In this document: piece by piece, positions 34,449-43,355 of the stretch
Layout of the letters: the number at the start of each line of letters is the position of its first letter
How positions within the stretch are numbered: position 1 is the stretch's first letter
NCBI RefSeq assembly: GCF_016031635.1
Contig: NZ_JACEGD010000012.1
Location: 238,044-302,043, forward strand
Length of the DNA: 64,000 bases
Direction of reading: 5' to 3'
Source: Bradyrhizobium diversitatis
Lineage (GTDB): Bacteria > Pseudomonadota > Alphaproteobacteria > Rhizobiales > Xanthobacteraceae
Notes under the pieces: generated by a model
Told to the model about the DNA's origin: nothing
Seen by the model: the letters and a program-made list of their open reading frames with translations, nothing else
Database searches by the model: none
Translations under genes and position numbers: made by a program

Positions 34449-35918
34449 ATGCAATCTCCCCCCTCCATCGCCACCGAATCCTTCTCCGACGCGTCCCTCG
34501 CCGTCGCCCGTCTCGAAGAGATCTACGAGCGCAACACCAAGTTCCTGCGCGACCGGTTCGAGGCCTATGTCAATGGCGAGACCGTCACGACGCGAATGCG
34601 GGCCTATTATCCCTTTGTCCGCATCACTACCGCGACGCATGCGCGGCTGGATTCGCGCCTGTCTTACGGCTTCGTCGCAGGGCCCGGCGTGCACGAGACC
34701 AGCGTGACGCGGCCGGATCTGTTCCGCAGCTATCTCACCGAGCAGATCGGATTGCTGATCCAGAACCACGGCGTGCCGGTCGAGATCGGCGAATCCACCG
34801 AGCCGATCCCGATCCACTTCGCCTATCGCCGCGACATCAACATCGAAGCCGCCATCACGACCAGCGAGAATTCCGCCGTCACGCGATCGCTGCGCGATGC
34901 GTTCGACGTGCCTGATCTCGCGACGATGGACGATGCGATCGCCGACGGCACCTTCGAGCTGCAGCCGGGGACACCCAAGCCGCTGTCCCTGTTCCGCGCC
35001 GCCCGCATCGACTACTCGCTGCGCCGGCTTTATCACTACACCGGCACCGATTCCGAATATTTCCAGAACTTCGTGATCTTCACCAATTACCAGTTCTATG
35101 TCGACGCCTTCGCGCAGCTCTGCCAGCAGCGTCTTCAGTCCGGCGAGGCGGGCCTCGACGCTTTCGTCGCACCGGGCAACGTCGTCACGCGCAGCGGCGG
35201 CGTGACGACGGGCGCTGCCCCCGCGCGCACACCGCAGATGCCGGCCTTCCATCTGGTCGCGCCAGGTTATCGCGGCATCACGCTGATCAACATCGGCACC
35301 GGTCCGTCCAATGCACGCAACGTCACCGACCATGTGGCCGTGCTGCGGCCGCATGCCTGGCTCATGCTCGGCCATTGTGCGGGCCTGCGAAACACGCAGC
35401 GGCTCGGCGACTACGTGCTCGCGCACGGCTATGTGCGCGAGGACCACGTGCTCGACCGCGAGCTGCCGCTGTGGGTGCCGATTCCTGCGCTCGCCGAGAT
35501 GCAGGTCGCGCTCGAGGAGGCGGTCGAGGATGTCACCGGGCTCGAGGGTTTCGAGCTGAAGCGCCTGATGCGCACGGGGACGGTGGCGAGCGTCGACAAC
35601 CGCAACTGGGAGATTTCCGGGCCTGAAGTGATCCGCCGCCTGTCGCAATCGCGCGCGGTCGCGCTCGATATGGAATCAGCCGCCATCGCCGCCAACGGTT
35701 ACCGCTTCCGCGTCCCCTATGGCACGCTGCTCTGCGTCTCGGACAAGCCGCTGCACGGCGAGATCAAGCTCGCCGGCATGGCCAGCGAATTCTACCGCCG
35801 CCGTGTCGGCCAGCATCTCGAGATCGGCCTGAAGGCGCTGGAGCGGCTCAAGCAGCAGGAATCGGAGCGCCTGCATTCGCGAAAGCTCCGCAGTTTCGCC
35901 GAAGTCGCGTTCCAGTAG
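34449..35918 (+). CDS. amn: AMP nucleosidase
   Basis: 489 residues, close to the E. coli Amn length. It hydrolyses AMP to adenine and ribose-5-phosphate, part of purine salvage. The N-terminal domain is Amn-specific (YPFVRITTATHARLDSRLSYGFVAGPG and the LYHYTGTDSEYFQNFVIFTNYQFY block); the C-terminal half is a purine nucleoside phosphorylase-like domain with LINIGTGPSNARNVTDHVAVLRPHAWLMLGHCAGL and the ribose-binding DMESAAIAANGYRFRVPYGTLLCVSDKPLHGE. Not obviously in an operon; a repeat lies upstream and a small DUF1488 gene 80 bp downstream. Confidence 0.95.
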   Translation: MQSPPSIATESFSDASLAVARLEEIYERNTKFLRDRFEAYVNGETVTTRMRAYYPFVRITTATHARLDSRLSYGFVAGPGVHETSVTRPDLFRSYLTEQIGLLIQNHGVPVEIGESTEPIPIHFAYRRDINIEAAITTSENSAVTRSLRDAFDVPDLATMDDAIADGTFELQPGTPKPLSLFRAARIDYSLRRLYHYTGTDSEYFQNFVIFTNYQFYVDAFAQLCQQRLQSGEAGLDAFVAPGNVVTRSGGVTTGAAPARTPQMPAFHLVAPGYRGITLINIGTGPSNARNVTDHVAVLRPHAWLMLGHCAGLRNTQRLGDYVLAHGYVREDHVLDRELPLWVPIPALAEMQVALEEAVEDVTGLEGFELKRLMRTGTVASVDNRNWEISGPEVIRRLSQSRAVALDMESAAIAANGYRFRVPYGTLLCVSDKPLHGEIKLAGMASEFYRRRVGQHLEIGLKALERLKQQESERLHSRKLRSFAEVAFQ

Positions 35919-35998
35919 GTCGGGCCCCCTTTCATCTTTGCTGACAAGCCGGAGAATTTTTCGCATTGTCCGCGAGGGGGCCGACCGGGACGCTTGCA

Positions 35999-36274
35999 AT
36001 GCCGCTCACGCGCGACAAGATCATTGGCCATGATCTCGAACGTCTGGCCTTTCGCTTCACCATGCTGAACGATGGCGAGGTCGTGCAGTGCCAGATCAGC
36101 GACGCTGCCATGGACGAGCTCGCGGGCATGCAGGGCACCGAAAGCAGCGCACGTCAGGCCCAATTCCTGTCGCTGCGCGAAACCATCGAACGCATTGCGT
36201 CGGACCTCTACGACGAAGCGCCGCGCTTTCACGGCTATGTGGTGCGGATTTTCATGCGGCATTTGGGAAAGTAG
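35999..36274 (+). CDS. DUF1488 family protein
   Basis: A 91-residue small soluble protein with the DUF1488-like layout: hydrophobic strand LAFRFTMLNDGEVVQCQISDAAMDELAG, then helices with IERIASDLYDE and a final GYVVRIFMRHLGK. ATG 35999 is preferred over an in-frame TTG at 35966. Function of the family is unknown. It lies 80 bp after amn on the same strand. Confidence 0.75.
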   Translation: MPLTRDKIIGHDLERLAFRFTMLNDGEVVQCQISDAAMDELAGMQGTESSARQAQFLSLRETIERIASDLYDEAPRFHGYVVRIFMRHLGK

Positions 36275-36290
36275 GCTTATATATTCCGTT

Positions 36291-36392
36291 GTCATGCCCC
36301 GGCTTGACCGGGGCATCCAGTACGCGTGGCGTATCGTTTCAATTACAACGGTCTCAGCGTACTGGATCGCCCGGTCAAGCCGGACGATGACA
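36291..36392. repeat. Intergenic inverted repeat (family C, copy 1)
   Basis: GTCATGCCCCGGCTTGACCGGGGCATCCAGTACGC with a mirror half ACTGGATCGCCCGGTCAAGCCGGACGATGAC. It sits at a convergent gene junction. Other copies at 52349 and 55212. Confidence 0.78.
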
Positions 36393-36439
36393 GTGGTGTT
36401 GGTAGTGAGAATGTCTCGCTTCGCTCGCAGCACACCATC

Positions 36440-36922
36440 TCACCCCTCCAGCTTCCTCAGCAGCAACTTCAGTGCCGTCGCTGCGAACACCTGCATGTTC
36501 GCAAACCGGTCATCGCTGCCCGTCTCCAGCGTCATCACCTCCGTGGCGGGTCCTGCGACCGCCATGCAGCTATGGCCCGCTGCATCGCCGTAGCGGTTGC
36601 CGGTGGGGCCGGCGGCACCGGTCTCGGACAGGCCCCAATCACACTTGAAGCGGCTGCGCATCTGCTCGGCCAGCAACTGCGCGTAGGGCTCCGACGACGA
36701 CCGAAAGCCCTTCATGCCGTCATCCGAAATATCCATCAGCACCCGTCTGGCATCGCGGGTGTAAACCACCGCGCCGCCTAGGTAGTAGGCGGAGGCGCCG
36801 GGCACTGCGAGCAGGCTGGCCGAGATCAGGCCGCCGGCCGATGATTCCGCAACCGCGATGGTCTGCTTGCGCGCGATTAGTTGGGCCGCGACCCGTTCCG
36901 CAATGTCGACGAGCTCTTTCAT
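36440..36922 (-). CDS. CinA C-terminal-domain nicotinamide-nucleotide amidohydrolase (PncC-like)
   Basis: 160 residues, only the CinA C-terminal domain without the N-terminal MoCF domain, as in PncC. Family motifs: TIAVAESSAGGLISASLLAVPGAS near residue 20, then YLGGAVVYT and SETGAAGPTGNRYGDAAGHSCMAV. PncC deamidates nicotinamide mononucleotide to nicotinic acid mononucleotide in NAD recycling. The GRYG-type tail of the last motif is intact. One variation from E. coli-like sequences is an acidic DDGMKGF stretch where R/K-rich residues are common. Confidence 0.85.
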   Translation of the reverse strand: MKELVDIAERVAAQLIARKQTIAVAESSAGGLISASLLAVPGASAYYLGGAVVYTRDARRVLMDISDDGMKGFRSSSEPYAQLLAEQMRSRFKCDWGLSETGAAGPTGNRYGDAAGHSCMAVAGPATEVMTLETGSDDRFANMQVFAATALKLLLRKLEG

Positions 36923-37065
36923 CGCTGAAACCTCTCATTCCTTCGCAACCGAGCTGCGCCTTCCTAGCATATGCCGGCGGCCCCGGCTGAGTTGCGGGCG
37001 GCGGGCAGGCCTGCTTGAATGCGGGCACGAGACAAGAATTGACGAGGAAACGTGAAGGAGACGTC

Positions 37066-38124
37066 ATGGCGTCCCTGATCGCCGGCGGGGTGGACTGCGA
37101 TGTGCATCCGGCCGTGCCGCATCTGACCAGCCTGCTGCCGTACCTGAACGATTATTGGCGCGATCAGGTGACGACGCGCGGCATGGTCGACCTCGTCTCG
37201 CAATCCTATCCGCAGAACTCGCCGATTACGGCACGGCCCGACTGGCGGCCCGAGCAGGGCAAGCCGGGCGAGAGTGTGGCGGACATGCAGCGCCATGTGC
37301 TCGATCCCTTCCAGCTCAAGCATGCCATCTGCAATCCGATCTATGGCGTGCAGATGGTGTTCTCCGAGGACATGCAGGCCGCCTTCTGCCGCGCGCTGAA
37401 CGACTGGCTGGCGAAGGAATGGCTCGATCGCGATGCGCGGCTGCGCGGCTCGATCGTGATCCCGACGCAAAGCGTCGAGAAGGCCGTCGCCGAGATCGAG
37501 CGTTGCGCCCTGGACAAGCGCTTCGTGCAGGTCCTGATGCTGGTGATGGGCGACACGCCGCTCGGCAAGCGCGCGCTGTGGCCGATCTACGAGACCGCGG
37601 AGCGGCTGGAACTCCCGGTCGGCATCCACGCCGGTTCCGCCTATCACAATCCGCCGACCGCTGTGGGGTGGGGATCCTATCACATCGAGGATTATGTGGG
37701 GCAGGCCCAGGCGTTCCAGACCCAGCTCACCAGCCTGATCGTCGAAGGCGTGTTCGCCAAATATCCGCGGCTGAAAATGGTGCTGCTGGAGTCGGGCGTG
37801 TCCTGGATCTCGCCTTATCTCTGGCGCCTGCACAAGTTCTGGCGCGGGGTGCGGATGGAGACCCCATGGGTCGATCGCGCGCCGCTGGAGATTGTGCGCA
37901 GCAACATCCGCTTCTCGTTACAACCATTTGATGCGCCGCCGGAACCTCAGACATTAATTCGCCTGTTTGATCATATGCAGTCGGACGAATTGGTCCTATT
38001 CTCCACGGACTATCCGCACTGGCAGTTCGACGGCCAGGACGCGCTGCCCGAAGGTCTGTCCCCCGATCTCGTGCGCAAGATCATGATCGACAATCCGCAT
38101 GCAACCTATCCCCGCCTGAAATGA
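37066..38124 (+). CDS. Amidohydrolase-family (Amidohydro_2) protein, copy 1
   Basis: A 352-residue TIM-barrel metal hydrolase or decarboxylase of the ACMSD-like Amidohydro_2 group. Opening metal motif is DCDVHPAVPH near residue 9; further candidate ligands are GIHAGSAYH near 187, LLESGVSWI and a terminal STDYPHWQFDG. ATG 37066 is chosen because AAGGAG lies 6-11 bases upstream. Members perform decarboxylation or hydrolysis of ring or amide compounds. The next gene is a paralogue and a Rieske ferredoxin follows, implying a small catabolic operon. Confidence 0.88.
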   Translation: MASLIAGGVDCDVHPAVPHLTSLLPYLNDYWRDQVTTRGMVDLVSQSYPQNSPITARPDWRPEQGKPGESVADMQRHVLDPFQLKHAICNPIYGVQMVFSEDMQAAFCRALNDWLAKEWLDRDARLRGSIVIPTQSVEKAVAEIERCALDKRFVQVLMLVMGDTPLGKRALWPIYETAERLELPVGIHAGSAYHNPPTAVGWGSYHIEDYVGQAQAFQTQLTSLIVEGVFAKYPRLKMVLLESGVSWISPYLWRLHKFWRGVRMETPWVDRAPLEIVRSNIRFSLQPFDAPPEPQTLIRLFDHMQSDELVLFSTDYPHWQFDGQDALPEGLSPDLVRKIMIDNPHATYPRLK

Positions 38125-38149
38125 GCCCGCTGCCAAAGGAGGCAAGGCG

Positions 38150-39259
38150 ATGAATATCCAGTTCCGCGAGAACCAAGAAGCCGCTTCCCCACTGACCGTC
38201 AAAACCGCGATCGCGGACTGCGACATCCATCCGGCACGCGCCACCCGCACCGAGCTCTACCCCTACCTCGCCAAACGCTGGCAGCATCACCTCGAAGTCT
38301 ACGGCGTCCATGCCTATCAGGGCATGATGGAAGGCCCGCCCTATCCAAAGGCCCAGCCCAACGCCTCGCGCCGCGATGCCTATCCGCCGGAGGGCGGACC
38401 GCAGGGCTCCTCGCTCGCCTTTATGCAGAAGCAGCTGCTCGATCCCAACAACGTGCAACTGGGCGTGCTCAATCCGCTCAACACCGGGCAGGGCATCCGC
38501 AATCACGAGCTCTCGGCCGCTTTGTGCTCGGCGATCAACGACTGGCAGATCGACAAATGGACGAGCAAGGACAAGCGGCTGAAGGCCTCGATTGTCGTCG
38601 GCAACGAGGACGGCCTTTCGGCCGCCGCCGAAATCCGCGAGCGCGCCGGCGACAAGAATTTTGTGCAGGTGCTGCTGCTCAGCCGCAATGTCGAGCCGCT
38701 CGGCCAGCGCCGCTATTGGCCGATCTACCAGGCCGCGGAGGAGGCAGGCCTTCCCGTCGGCGTCCACGCCTTCGGCTTCGGCGGCAACCCGATCACGCCC
38801 TCGGGCTGGCCGTCCTACTACATCGAGGAGATGGTGGGCCACTCGCAGTGCCAGCAATCGGCTTTGGCGAGCCTCGTGCTGGAAGGCGTGTTCGAGCGCT
38901 TCCCGAAATTGAAGATGGTGATGATCGAGGCCGGCTTCGGCTGGGCGCCCTCGCTGGCGTGGCGACTCGACAAGACGTGGCAGCGGCTCAGGAGCGAGGT
39001 GCCGCATGTGAAGCGGCCGCCGTCGGAATATATCCGCGAGCAGGTGTGGTGGACGACGCAGCCGATGGAGGATCCTGAAAGCCGCGAGGACCTGTTCGAC
39101 GTCATCAAATGGATCGGCTGGGATCGGCTCCTGTTCGCAACCGACTATCCGCATTGGGATTACGATGAGCCCTCGCGCGTCTTGCCGGCGGGCGTCAGCG
39201 AAGCCAATCGCGAGGCGTTCTATCTCGGCAATGCGAAGAAGCTTTACGGCGTTTCCTGA
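38150..39259 (+). CDS. Amidohydrolase-family (Amidohydro_2) protein, copy 2
   Basis: A 369-residue paralogue of the preceding gene (shared DCDIHPARATRTELYPYLAKRW opening, GVHAFGFGGNPITPSGWPSYYIEEMVGH, and ATDYPHWDYDEPSRVLP near the end). It starts 25 bp after copy 1, with AAAGGAGG upstream, and its stop overlaps the Rieske gene start (TGATG). Having two adjacent non-identical members suggests two steps or a heteromeric enzyme; this is inference. Confidence 0.88.
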   Translation: MNIQFRENQEAASPLTVKTAIADCDIHPARATRTELYPYLAKRWQHHLEVYGVHAYQGMMEGPPYPKAQPNASRRDAYPPEGGPQGSSLAFMQKQLLDPNNVQLGVLNPLNTGQGIRNHELSAALCSAINDWQIDKWTSKDKRLKASIVVGNEDGLSAAAEIRERAGDKNFVQVLLLSRNVEPLGQRRYWPIYQAAEEAGLPVGVHAFGFGGNPITPSGWPSYYIEEMVGHSQCQQSALASLVLEGVFERFPKLKMVMIEAGFGWAPSLAWRLDKTWQRLRSEVPHVKRPPSEYIREQVWWTTQPMEDPESREDLFDVIKWIGWDRLLFATDYPHWDYDEPSRVLPAGVSEANREAFYLGNAKKLYGVS

Positions 39260-39672
39260 TGGCAAGACACGTCATCGCGCCGGTCGACGAGCTTCCGCCG
39301 GGCACGCGAAAGTTTCTGGAGATCGACGGACGGCCGATCGCAATCTTCAACGTCAAGGGCGAGTATTTCGGCCTGATGAACCGTTGCCCGCATCAGGGCG
39401 CGGCGCTGTGCGAGGGCCCGCTGATCGGGCTTGCGCAATCGAACAATCCCGGCGAAATCGAGTACACGAAACTCGGCGAGATCATCCGCTGTCCCTGGCA
39501 CGGCTGGGAATTCGACATCCGCACCGGCCAATCCTACTGCGACCCCCGCCGCTTCCGCGTGAAGGCCTATCCGGCCCATGTCGAGCCGGGCGCGAGCGTG
39601 GTGAAGGGGCCTTACATCGCTGAGACGATTCCGGTGAGTGTCGAGAGCGATTACGTGGTGGTGGAATTGTAG
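39259..39672 (+). CDS. Rieske [2Fe-2S] ferredoxin-like protein
   Basis: 137 residues with a complete Rieske centre: CPHQGAALCEG (C-x-H) near residue 42 and CPWHGWEFD (C-x2-H) near 80. The spacing is longer than in BphF-type ferredoxins because of a 20-residue loop. It would pass electrons to an oxygenase, yet no oxygenase alpha subunit is nearby. It is translationally coupled to amidohydrolase copy 2. Confidence 0.9.
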   Translation: MARHVIAPVDELPPGTRKFLEIDGRPIAIFNVKGEYFGLMNRCPHQGAALCEGPLIGLAQSNNPGEIEYTKLGEIIRCPWHGWEFDIRTGQSYCDPRRFRVKAYPAHVEPGASVVKGPYIAETIPVSVESDYVVVEL

Positions 39673-39688
39673 CTGCACCGGCAGTGCG

Positions 39689-39823
39689 CTCCCTCGCCCC
39701 GTTCTTACGGGGAGAGGGTTGGGGTGAGGGGCCTCTCTCCGCGCATGAGATTCCCGCCGGACCTGTACCCCCTCACCCGGATCGCAAGAGCGATCCGACC
39801 TCTCCCCGCAAGCGGGGAGAGGT
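39689..39823. repeat. Intergenic repeat family A, copy 5
   Basis: CTCGCCCCGTTCTTACGGGGAGAGGG with the mirror half CCTCTCCCCGCAAGCGGGGAGAGG, lying between convergent Rieske and MFS genes, 9 bp from the MFS stop. Confidence 0.8.
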
Positions 39824-39832
39824 GAAGAGCCA

Positions 39833-41161
39833 TCAACGTCCCGCGACCGGCTCCGGCACCGCATCATAGGCCGGCACCGCTTTGCCGCCGCGATACACGG
39901 TCGAGGCCGCGATGATGCCGAGCAGGGCGGCGAACATCAGCCAGAAGCCGGGCGAGGCCTTGTCGCCGGTCCGCTCGATCAGCCAGGTCGAGGCGAACGG
40001 CGTGAAGGTGCCGAACAGGGCGGCGGCAAGCGCAAACGCCAGCGAGAAGCACGTGGTGCGGACATGCGCCGGCACGATCTCGACGAGGGCACCCAACATG
40101 GTGCCGCTGTAGACGCCGAAATAGAACGAGAACATCATCTCGACTGCGAGCAGCTTGCCGAAGGTCGGCGCCGCCACCAGCCAGTGCAATGCTGGATAGG
40201 CGGTCACCAGCGACAGGCAGGCGATCGCAATCAGCACCGGCTTGCGGCCGATGCGATCGGAGAGCGCGCCGCCGACCGGATTCCAGATGAAGTTGGTCAC
40301 CGCGACGAGCAGCGTGACCAGCAGCGCGTCATGCGTCGACAGCTTCAGCACGGTCTTGCCGAAGGTCGGCGTGTACACGGTGACGAAGTAGAACGTCGTC
40401 GTGGTCAGGATCGCGATCATCATCCCGAGAACGACGATGCGCCAATTGGCGAGCGCGGAGGCGAACACCTCGTTCGCGGTCGGATGCTTCTTCATGGCGA
40501 GGAAGGCCGGCGTCTCCTCCAGCGTCCGCCGCAGGAGGAAGATCAGCGGAATGATCAGGCATCCCACGAAGAAGGGAATGCGCCAGCCCCAGGCGGCCAC
40601 GGTGTCGGCCGGCATCACCTCGGAGAGGATGTAGCCGAGGATCGAGGCCACGAAGATCGCGACCTGCTGGCTCGACGATTGGAACGAGGTGTAGAAGCCG
40701 CGCTTGCCGGGCGTGGCGATCTCCGCGAGATACACCGACACGCCGCCGAGCTCGACGCCAGCCGAGAAGCCTTGCAGCAGCCGGCCGATCAGCACGATGA
40801 TCGGCGCTGCGATGCCGATGGTTGCATAGCTCGGGCAGAACGCGATGACGATCGTGCCGAAGGCCATGATGCCGAGCGTGACGATCAGGCCCTGGCGGCG
40901 GCCGATGCGGTCGATATAGGCACCAAGCACGATGGCGCCGACCGGTCGCATCAAGGCGCCGAGCCAGAACACGCCGAACGTGTTGAGCAGCGAGGCGGTC
41001 TCGTTGGTCGAGGGGAAGAACGCCTTGCCGATCGCGGCGGCATAGAAGCCGAACAGGAAGAAGTCGAACTGTTCGAGGAAATTGCCGCTGGTTGCGCGCA
41101 GGATAGCGCCAACGCGCGACTTGATCGCGGCCGGATTGGTTGAGGCGGCTGGTCCAGCCAT
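39833..41161 (-). CDS. MFS transporter, metabolite:H+ symporter (MHS) type
   Basis: A 442-residue transporter of about 12 membrane spans, with the MHS-type opening (SGNFLEQFDFFLFGFYAAAIGKAFFP), the loop 2-3 motif DRIGRRQGLIVTLG, and FSAGVELGGVSVYLAEIATPGKRGFY in the middle. ATG 41161 is chosen because GGGAG lies 7-11 bases upstream; in-frame upstream codons exist but no ribosome site. Family members import small organic acids (citrate, alpha-ketoglutarate, shikimate, aromatic acids). Convergent to the amidohydrolase operon; a LysR regulator follows upstream. Confidence 0.9.
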   Translation of the reverse strand: MAGPAASTNPAAIKSRVGAILRATSGNFLEQFDFFLFGFYAAAIGKAFFPSTNETASLLNTFGVFWLGALMRPVGAIVLGAYIDRIGRRQGLIVTLGIMAFGTIVIAFCPSYATIGIAAPIIVLIGRLLQGFSAGVELGGVSVYLAEIATPGKRGFYTSFQSSSQQVAIFVASILGYILSEVMPADTVAAWGWRIPFFVGCLIIPLIFLLRRTLEETPAFLAMKKHPTANEVFASALANWRIVVLGMMIAILTTTTFYFVTVYTPTFGKTVLKLSTHDALLVTLLVAVTNFIWNPVGGALSDRIGRKPVLIAIACLSLVTAYPALHWLVAAPTFGKLLAVEMMFSFYFGVYSGTMLGALVEIVPAHVRTTCFSLAFALAAALFGTFTPFASTWLIERTGDKASPGFWLMFAALLGIIAASTVYRGGKAVPAYDAVPEPVAGR

Positions 41162-41305
41162 GACGTTGCTCCCTTGGAAAGACGCGGCCGGGCCGAAATG
41201 CATTGCACGGCAAGGCGACAGATTGATGCTGCGACAATCTGTCATACCCCATCCCGCGCGCAGCGGAGCGAGTCAACCGGTATTCCGGAGGAAGCTGGTG
41301 ATTTT

Positions 41306-42205
41306 TCAGACTTTATTTTGCGTTGCAGCGACGATCCATTGCCGGAACGCGGCAAGCTTCGGCGCCTCGCGGCGGCCCTCCGGCGCGACCAGGTAGAACC
41401 CGGCATCGGCCGGCAGCGCGATCTTGAAAGGCACAACGAGGCGGCCCTTGGCGATGTCGTCCTGGACGTAGGAGGTCCGTCCCATCGCCACGCCGATGCC
41501 GTCGATCGCGGCTTGGATGGTCATGAAGATCATGTCGAAGGTGATGCCCGGATGCCGCGCGATGTCCGCCGGCAGGCCCGCCGCGGTCAGCCACAGCCGC
41601 CAGTCGTCGCTGTTGGCGTTCGAGGTGTGCAGCAGCGGATGGTTGCGCAGATCCTCGGGCCGGCGCAGCGGCTTGTCGCCGCGCAGCAGTGACGGACTGC
41701 ATACCGGAAACAGCTCGTCCGCCATCAGCCAGTCGGCGCGCAGGCCCGGCCACTGGCCGCGGCCATAGCGGATCGCGGCATCGACATTGTCGCGCTGGAA
41801 ATCGACGAGGCTGGTCGAGGTGGTGATGCGCACGTCGATGCCGGGGTGCTGCTCCTGGAAAACGGTCAGCCGCGGCAGCAGCCATTTGGCCGCGAGCGAT
41901 GCCAGCGTCGACACCGTCAGCACCTTGTCGTCCTCCTTCCGCAACAGGCGGTCGGTGGCCAGGCGCAAATCGTTGAAGGCGGCGCGGACGCCCGGCAGGT
42001 AATCGCGCGCCTCCGGCGTCAGCGCCAGCGCGCGGTTCTGCCGGATGAACAGGCGGATGCCAAGCTCCTCCTCCAGCCTGCGGATCTGATGGCTGATCGC
42101 GGTCTGGGTCACGTTCAGCTCACTGGCTGCCAGCGTGAAGCTGAGATGGCGCGCGGCGGCCTCGAACGCTCGCAATCCGTTCAGGGAGGGCAATCTGGCA
42201 GTCAT
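41306..42205 (-). CDS. LysR-family transcriptional regulator (GcvA-like)
   Basis: 299 residues. N-terminal winged helix-turn-helix at about 1-65 (LNGLRAFEAAARHLSFTLAASELNVTQTAISHQIRRLEEELG), then a periplasmic-binding-fold effector domain. The SFTLAASELNVTQTAISHQI helix is typical of GcvA-type LysR proteins. It lies 145 bp upstream of the MFS gene on the same strand, and may control that gene or the amidohydrolase cluster. No operator could be assigned. Confidence 0.92.
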   Translation of the reverse strand: MTARLPSLNGLRAFEAAARHLSFTLAASELNVTQTAISHQIRRLEEELGIRLFIRQNRALALTPEARDYLPGVRAAFNDLRLATDRLLRKEDDKVLTVSTLASLAAKWLLPRLTVFQEQHPGIDVRITTSTSLVDFQRDNVDAAIRYGRGQWPGLRADWLMADELFPVCSPSLLRGDKPLRRPEDLRNHPLLHTSNANSDDWRLWLTAAGLPADIARHPGITFDMIFMTIQAAIDGIGVAMGRTSYVQDDIAKGRLVVPFKIALPADAGFYLVAPEGRREAPKLAAFRQWIVAATQNKV

Positions 42206-42315
42206 TTGGCAGCAGGATGCATGACGTTATTTCATGCGAAAAGGTACAAATTGTCGTTTGTCGCGGCGCAGCAGAAGGCAGATATTAGCAGTCAACTTAG
42301 CTCCAGGAGCTGAAA

Positions 42316-42519
42316 ATGTCTACATTGACCGACAATTCGATGACAAATCATCATGCACACGGCCTCCTCTACCAGATCGGCGAGGTCCTCCATGTCTGGC
42401 ACGAGCGCTACCGGACCCGGCGCGAGCTGACCAACTGGACCGCCCGCGACCTCCACGACGTCGGGCTGTCCTGGTCCGATATTGCCTACGAGGCCGACAA
42501 GCCCTTCTGGCGGGCCTGA
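42316..42519 (+). CDS. DUF1127 small basic protein
   Basis: 67 residues with the DUF1127 core WHERYRTRRELTNWTARDLHDVGLSWSDI near residues 30-60. An AGGAG site lies 8-12 bases before the ATG. A strong terminator follows, so it is probably monocistronic. Small DUF1127 proteins in rhizobia and Agrobacterium have been linked to RNA turnover and phosphate metabolism; role here is not known. Confidence 0.88.
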   Translation: MSTLTDNSMTNHHAHGLLYQIGEVLHVWHERYRTRRELTNWTARDLHDVGLSWSDIAYEADKPFWRA

Positions 42520-42530
42520 TAGGCCGCCAG

Positions 42531-42571
42531 GCCGGCGCCGCCTGACTGTGGGGCGCCGGCGGTCCCTTTTT
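42531..42571 (+). terminator. Rho-independent terminator of the DUF1127 gene
   Basis: GCCGGCGCC (42531-42539) pairs perfectly with GGCGCCGGC (42552-42560) around a 12-base loop and is followed by GGTCCCTTTTTG. Confidence 0.82.
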
Positions 42572-42585
42572 GAACGGCATGTGTC

Positions 42586-43209
42586 ATGAGCATCCTTCGC
42601 CTCGAAGATCTGAAGCAATATTCGGACAGGCTGCGCACAAGCGACGGCACGGCGCTCAACGTTCGCTTCGTCGAGCCGCGCGACACCGACGAGCTCCAGC
42701 ACTATTTCCGCTCGCTCTCGACCCGTTCCCGCTACAACCGTTTCTTCGGCGCGATCAGCGAGCTGCCGCAGGGCCTGCTGCACGACTTCCTTCGGGTCGG
42801 TGAGGGCGAGCGCTTCACGATCGTTGCGACCATGATGGTCGACGGCTTCGAGACCATCGTGGCCGAAGCGCGCTACGCCTTCCATGCCGAGACCGCGACT
42901 CTCGAGTTCGGCCTGTCGGTCGACGATCGCTGGCAGGGCCGCGGCATCGCCACCGCGCTGATGAAGAACCTCGAATGCCGCGCCGCCGCGCTTGGCGCCG
43001 AGCACATGTTCGGCGACACGCTGCGTTCCAACGAGGCGATGGTCTCGCTCGCGCGCAAATCCGGCTTCGCTTTCGTCAACCATCCCGACGACTGGAAGCT
43101 GGTGCGCTTCGACAAGGAGATCAGCGTCGCGCCGAAGGACATTCCCTGCGCGAGCTGGCGCCTCGCCGCCCTTTCCCGTCAGGCCGACAGCCCCTCAGCC
43201 TCGGCCTGA
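42586..43209 (+). CDS. GNAT-family N-acetyltransferase
   Basis: 207 residues with a single GNAT domain (about 20-175). The acetyl-CoA loop is DRWQGRGIATALMKNLECRA near residue 113, preceded by the strand ATLEFGLSV. The N-terminal LSTRSRYNRFFGAISELP segment is shared with proteins that carry a GNAT at the end of acetyl-CoA synthetase-like enzymes (Pat type), but here the domain stands alone. The target amine is unknown. A terminator follows the stop. Confidence 0.9.
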   Translation: MSILRLEDLKQYSDRLRTSDGTALNVRFVEPRDTDELQHYFRSLSTRSRYNRFFGAISELPQGLLHDFLRVGEGERFTIVATMMVDGFETIVAEARYAFHAETATLEFGLSVDDRWQGRGIATALMKNLECRAAALGAEHMFGDTLRSNEAMVSLARKSGFAFVNHPDDWKLVRFDKEISVAPKDIPCASWRLAALSRQADSPSASA

Positions 43210-43218
43210 CACCACTGC

Positions 43219-43254
43219 AGCCCGGCCTGGCAAAGCCAGAGCCGGGCTTTTTTT
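43219..43254 (+). terminator. Rho-independent terminator of the GNAT gene
   Basis: AGCCCGGC pairs with GCCGGGCT around a 14-base loop, followed by seven T residues (43248-43254). Confidence 0.85.
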
Positions 43255-43261
43255 GTTCTTC

Positions 43262-43347
43262 GTAGCCCGGATGGAGCGTAGCGCAATCCGGGATTCGGGC
43301 CCCAAGCGCAGACCTTCCCGGATTACGCTTCGCTCCATCCGAGCTAC
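43262..43347. repeat. Intergenic inverted repeat (family E)
   Basis: GTAGCCCGGATGGAGCGTAG..GCAATCCGGG with the mirror half CCCGGATTACGCTTCGCTCC..ATCCGAGCTAC. A truncated copy, CGTAGCCCGGATGGAGTG, lies at 43583-43600. Between them lies a 56-codon gene on the minus strand. Confidence 0.78.
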
Positions 43348-43355
43348 GATGAGGC

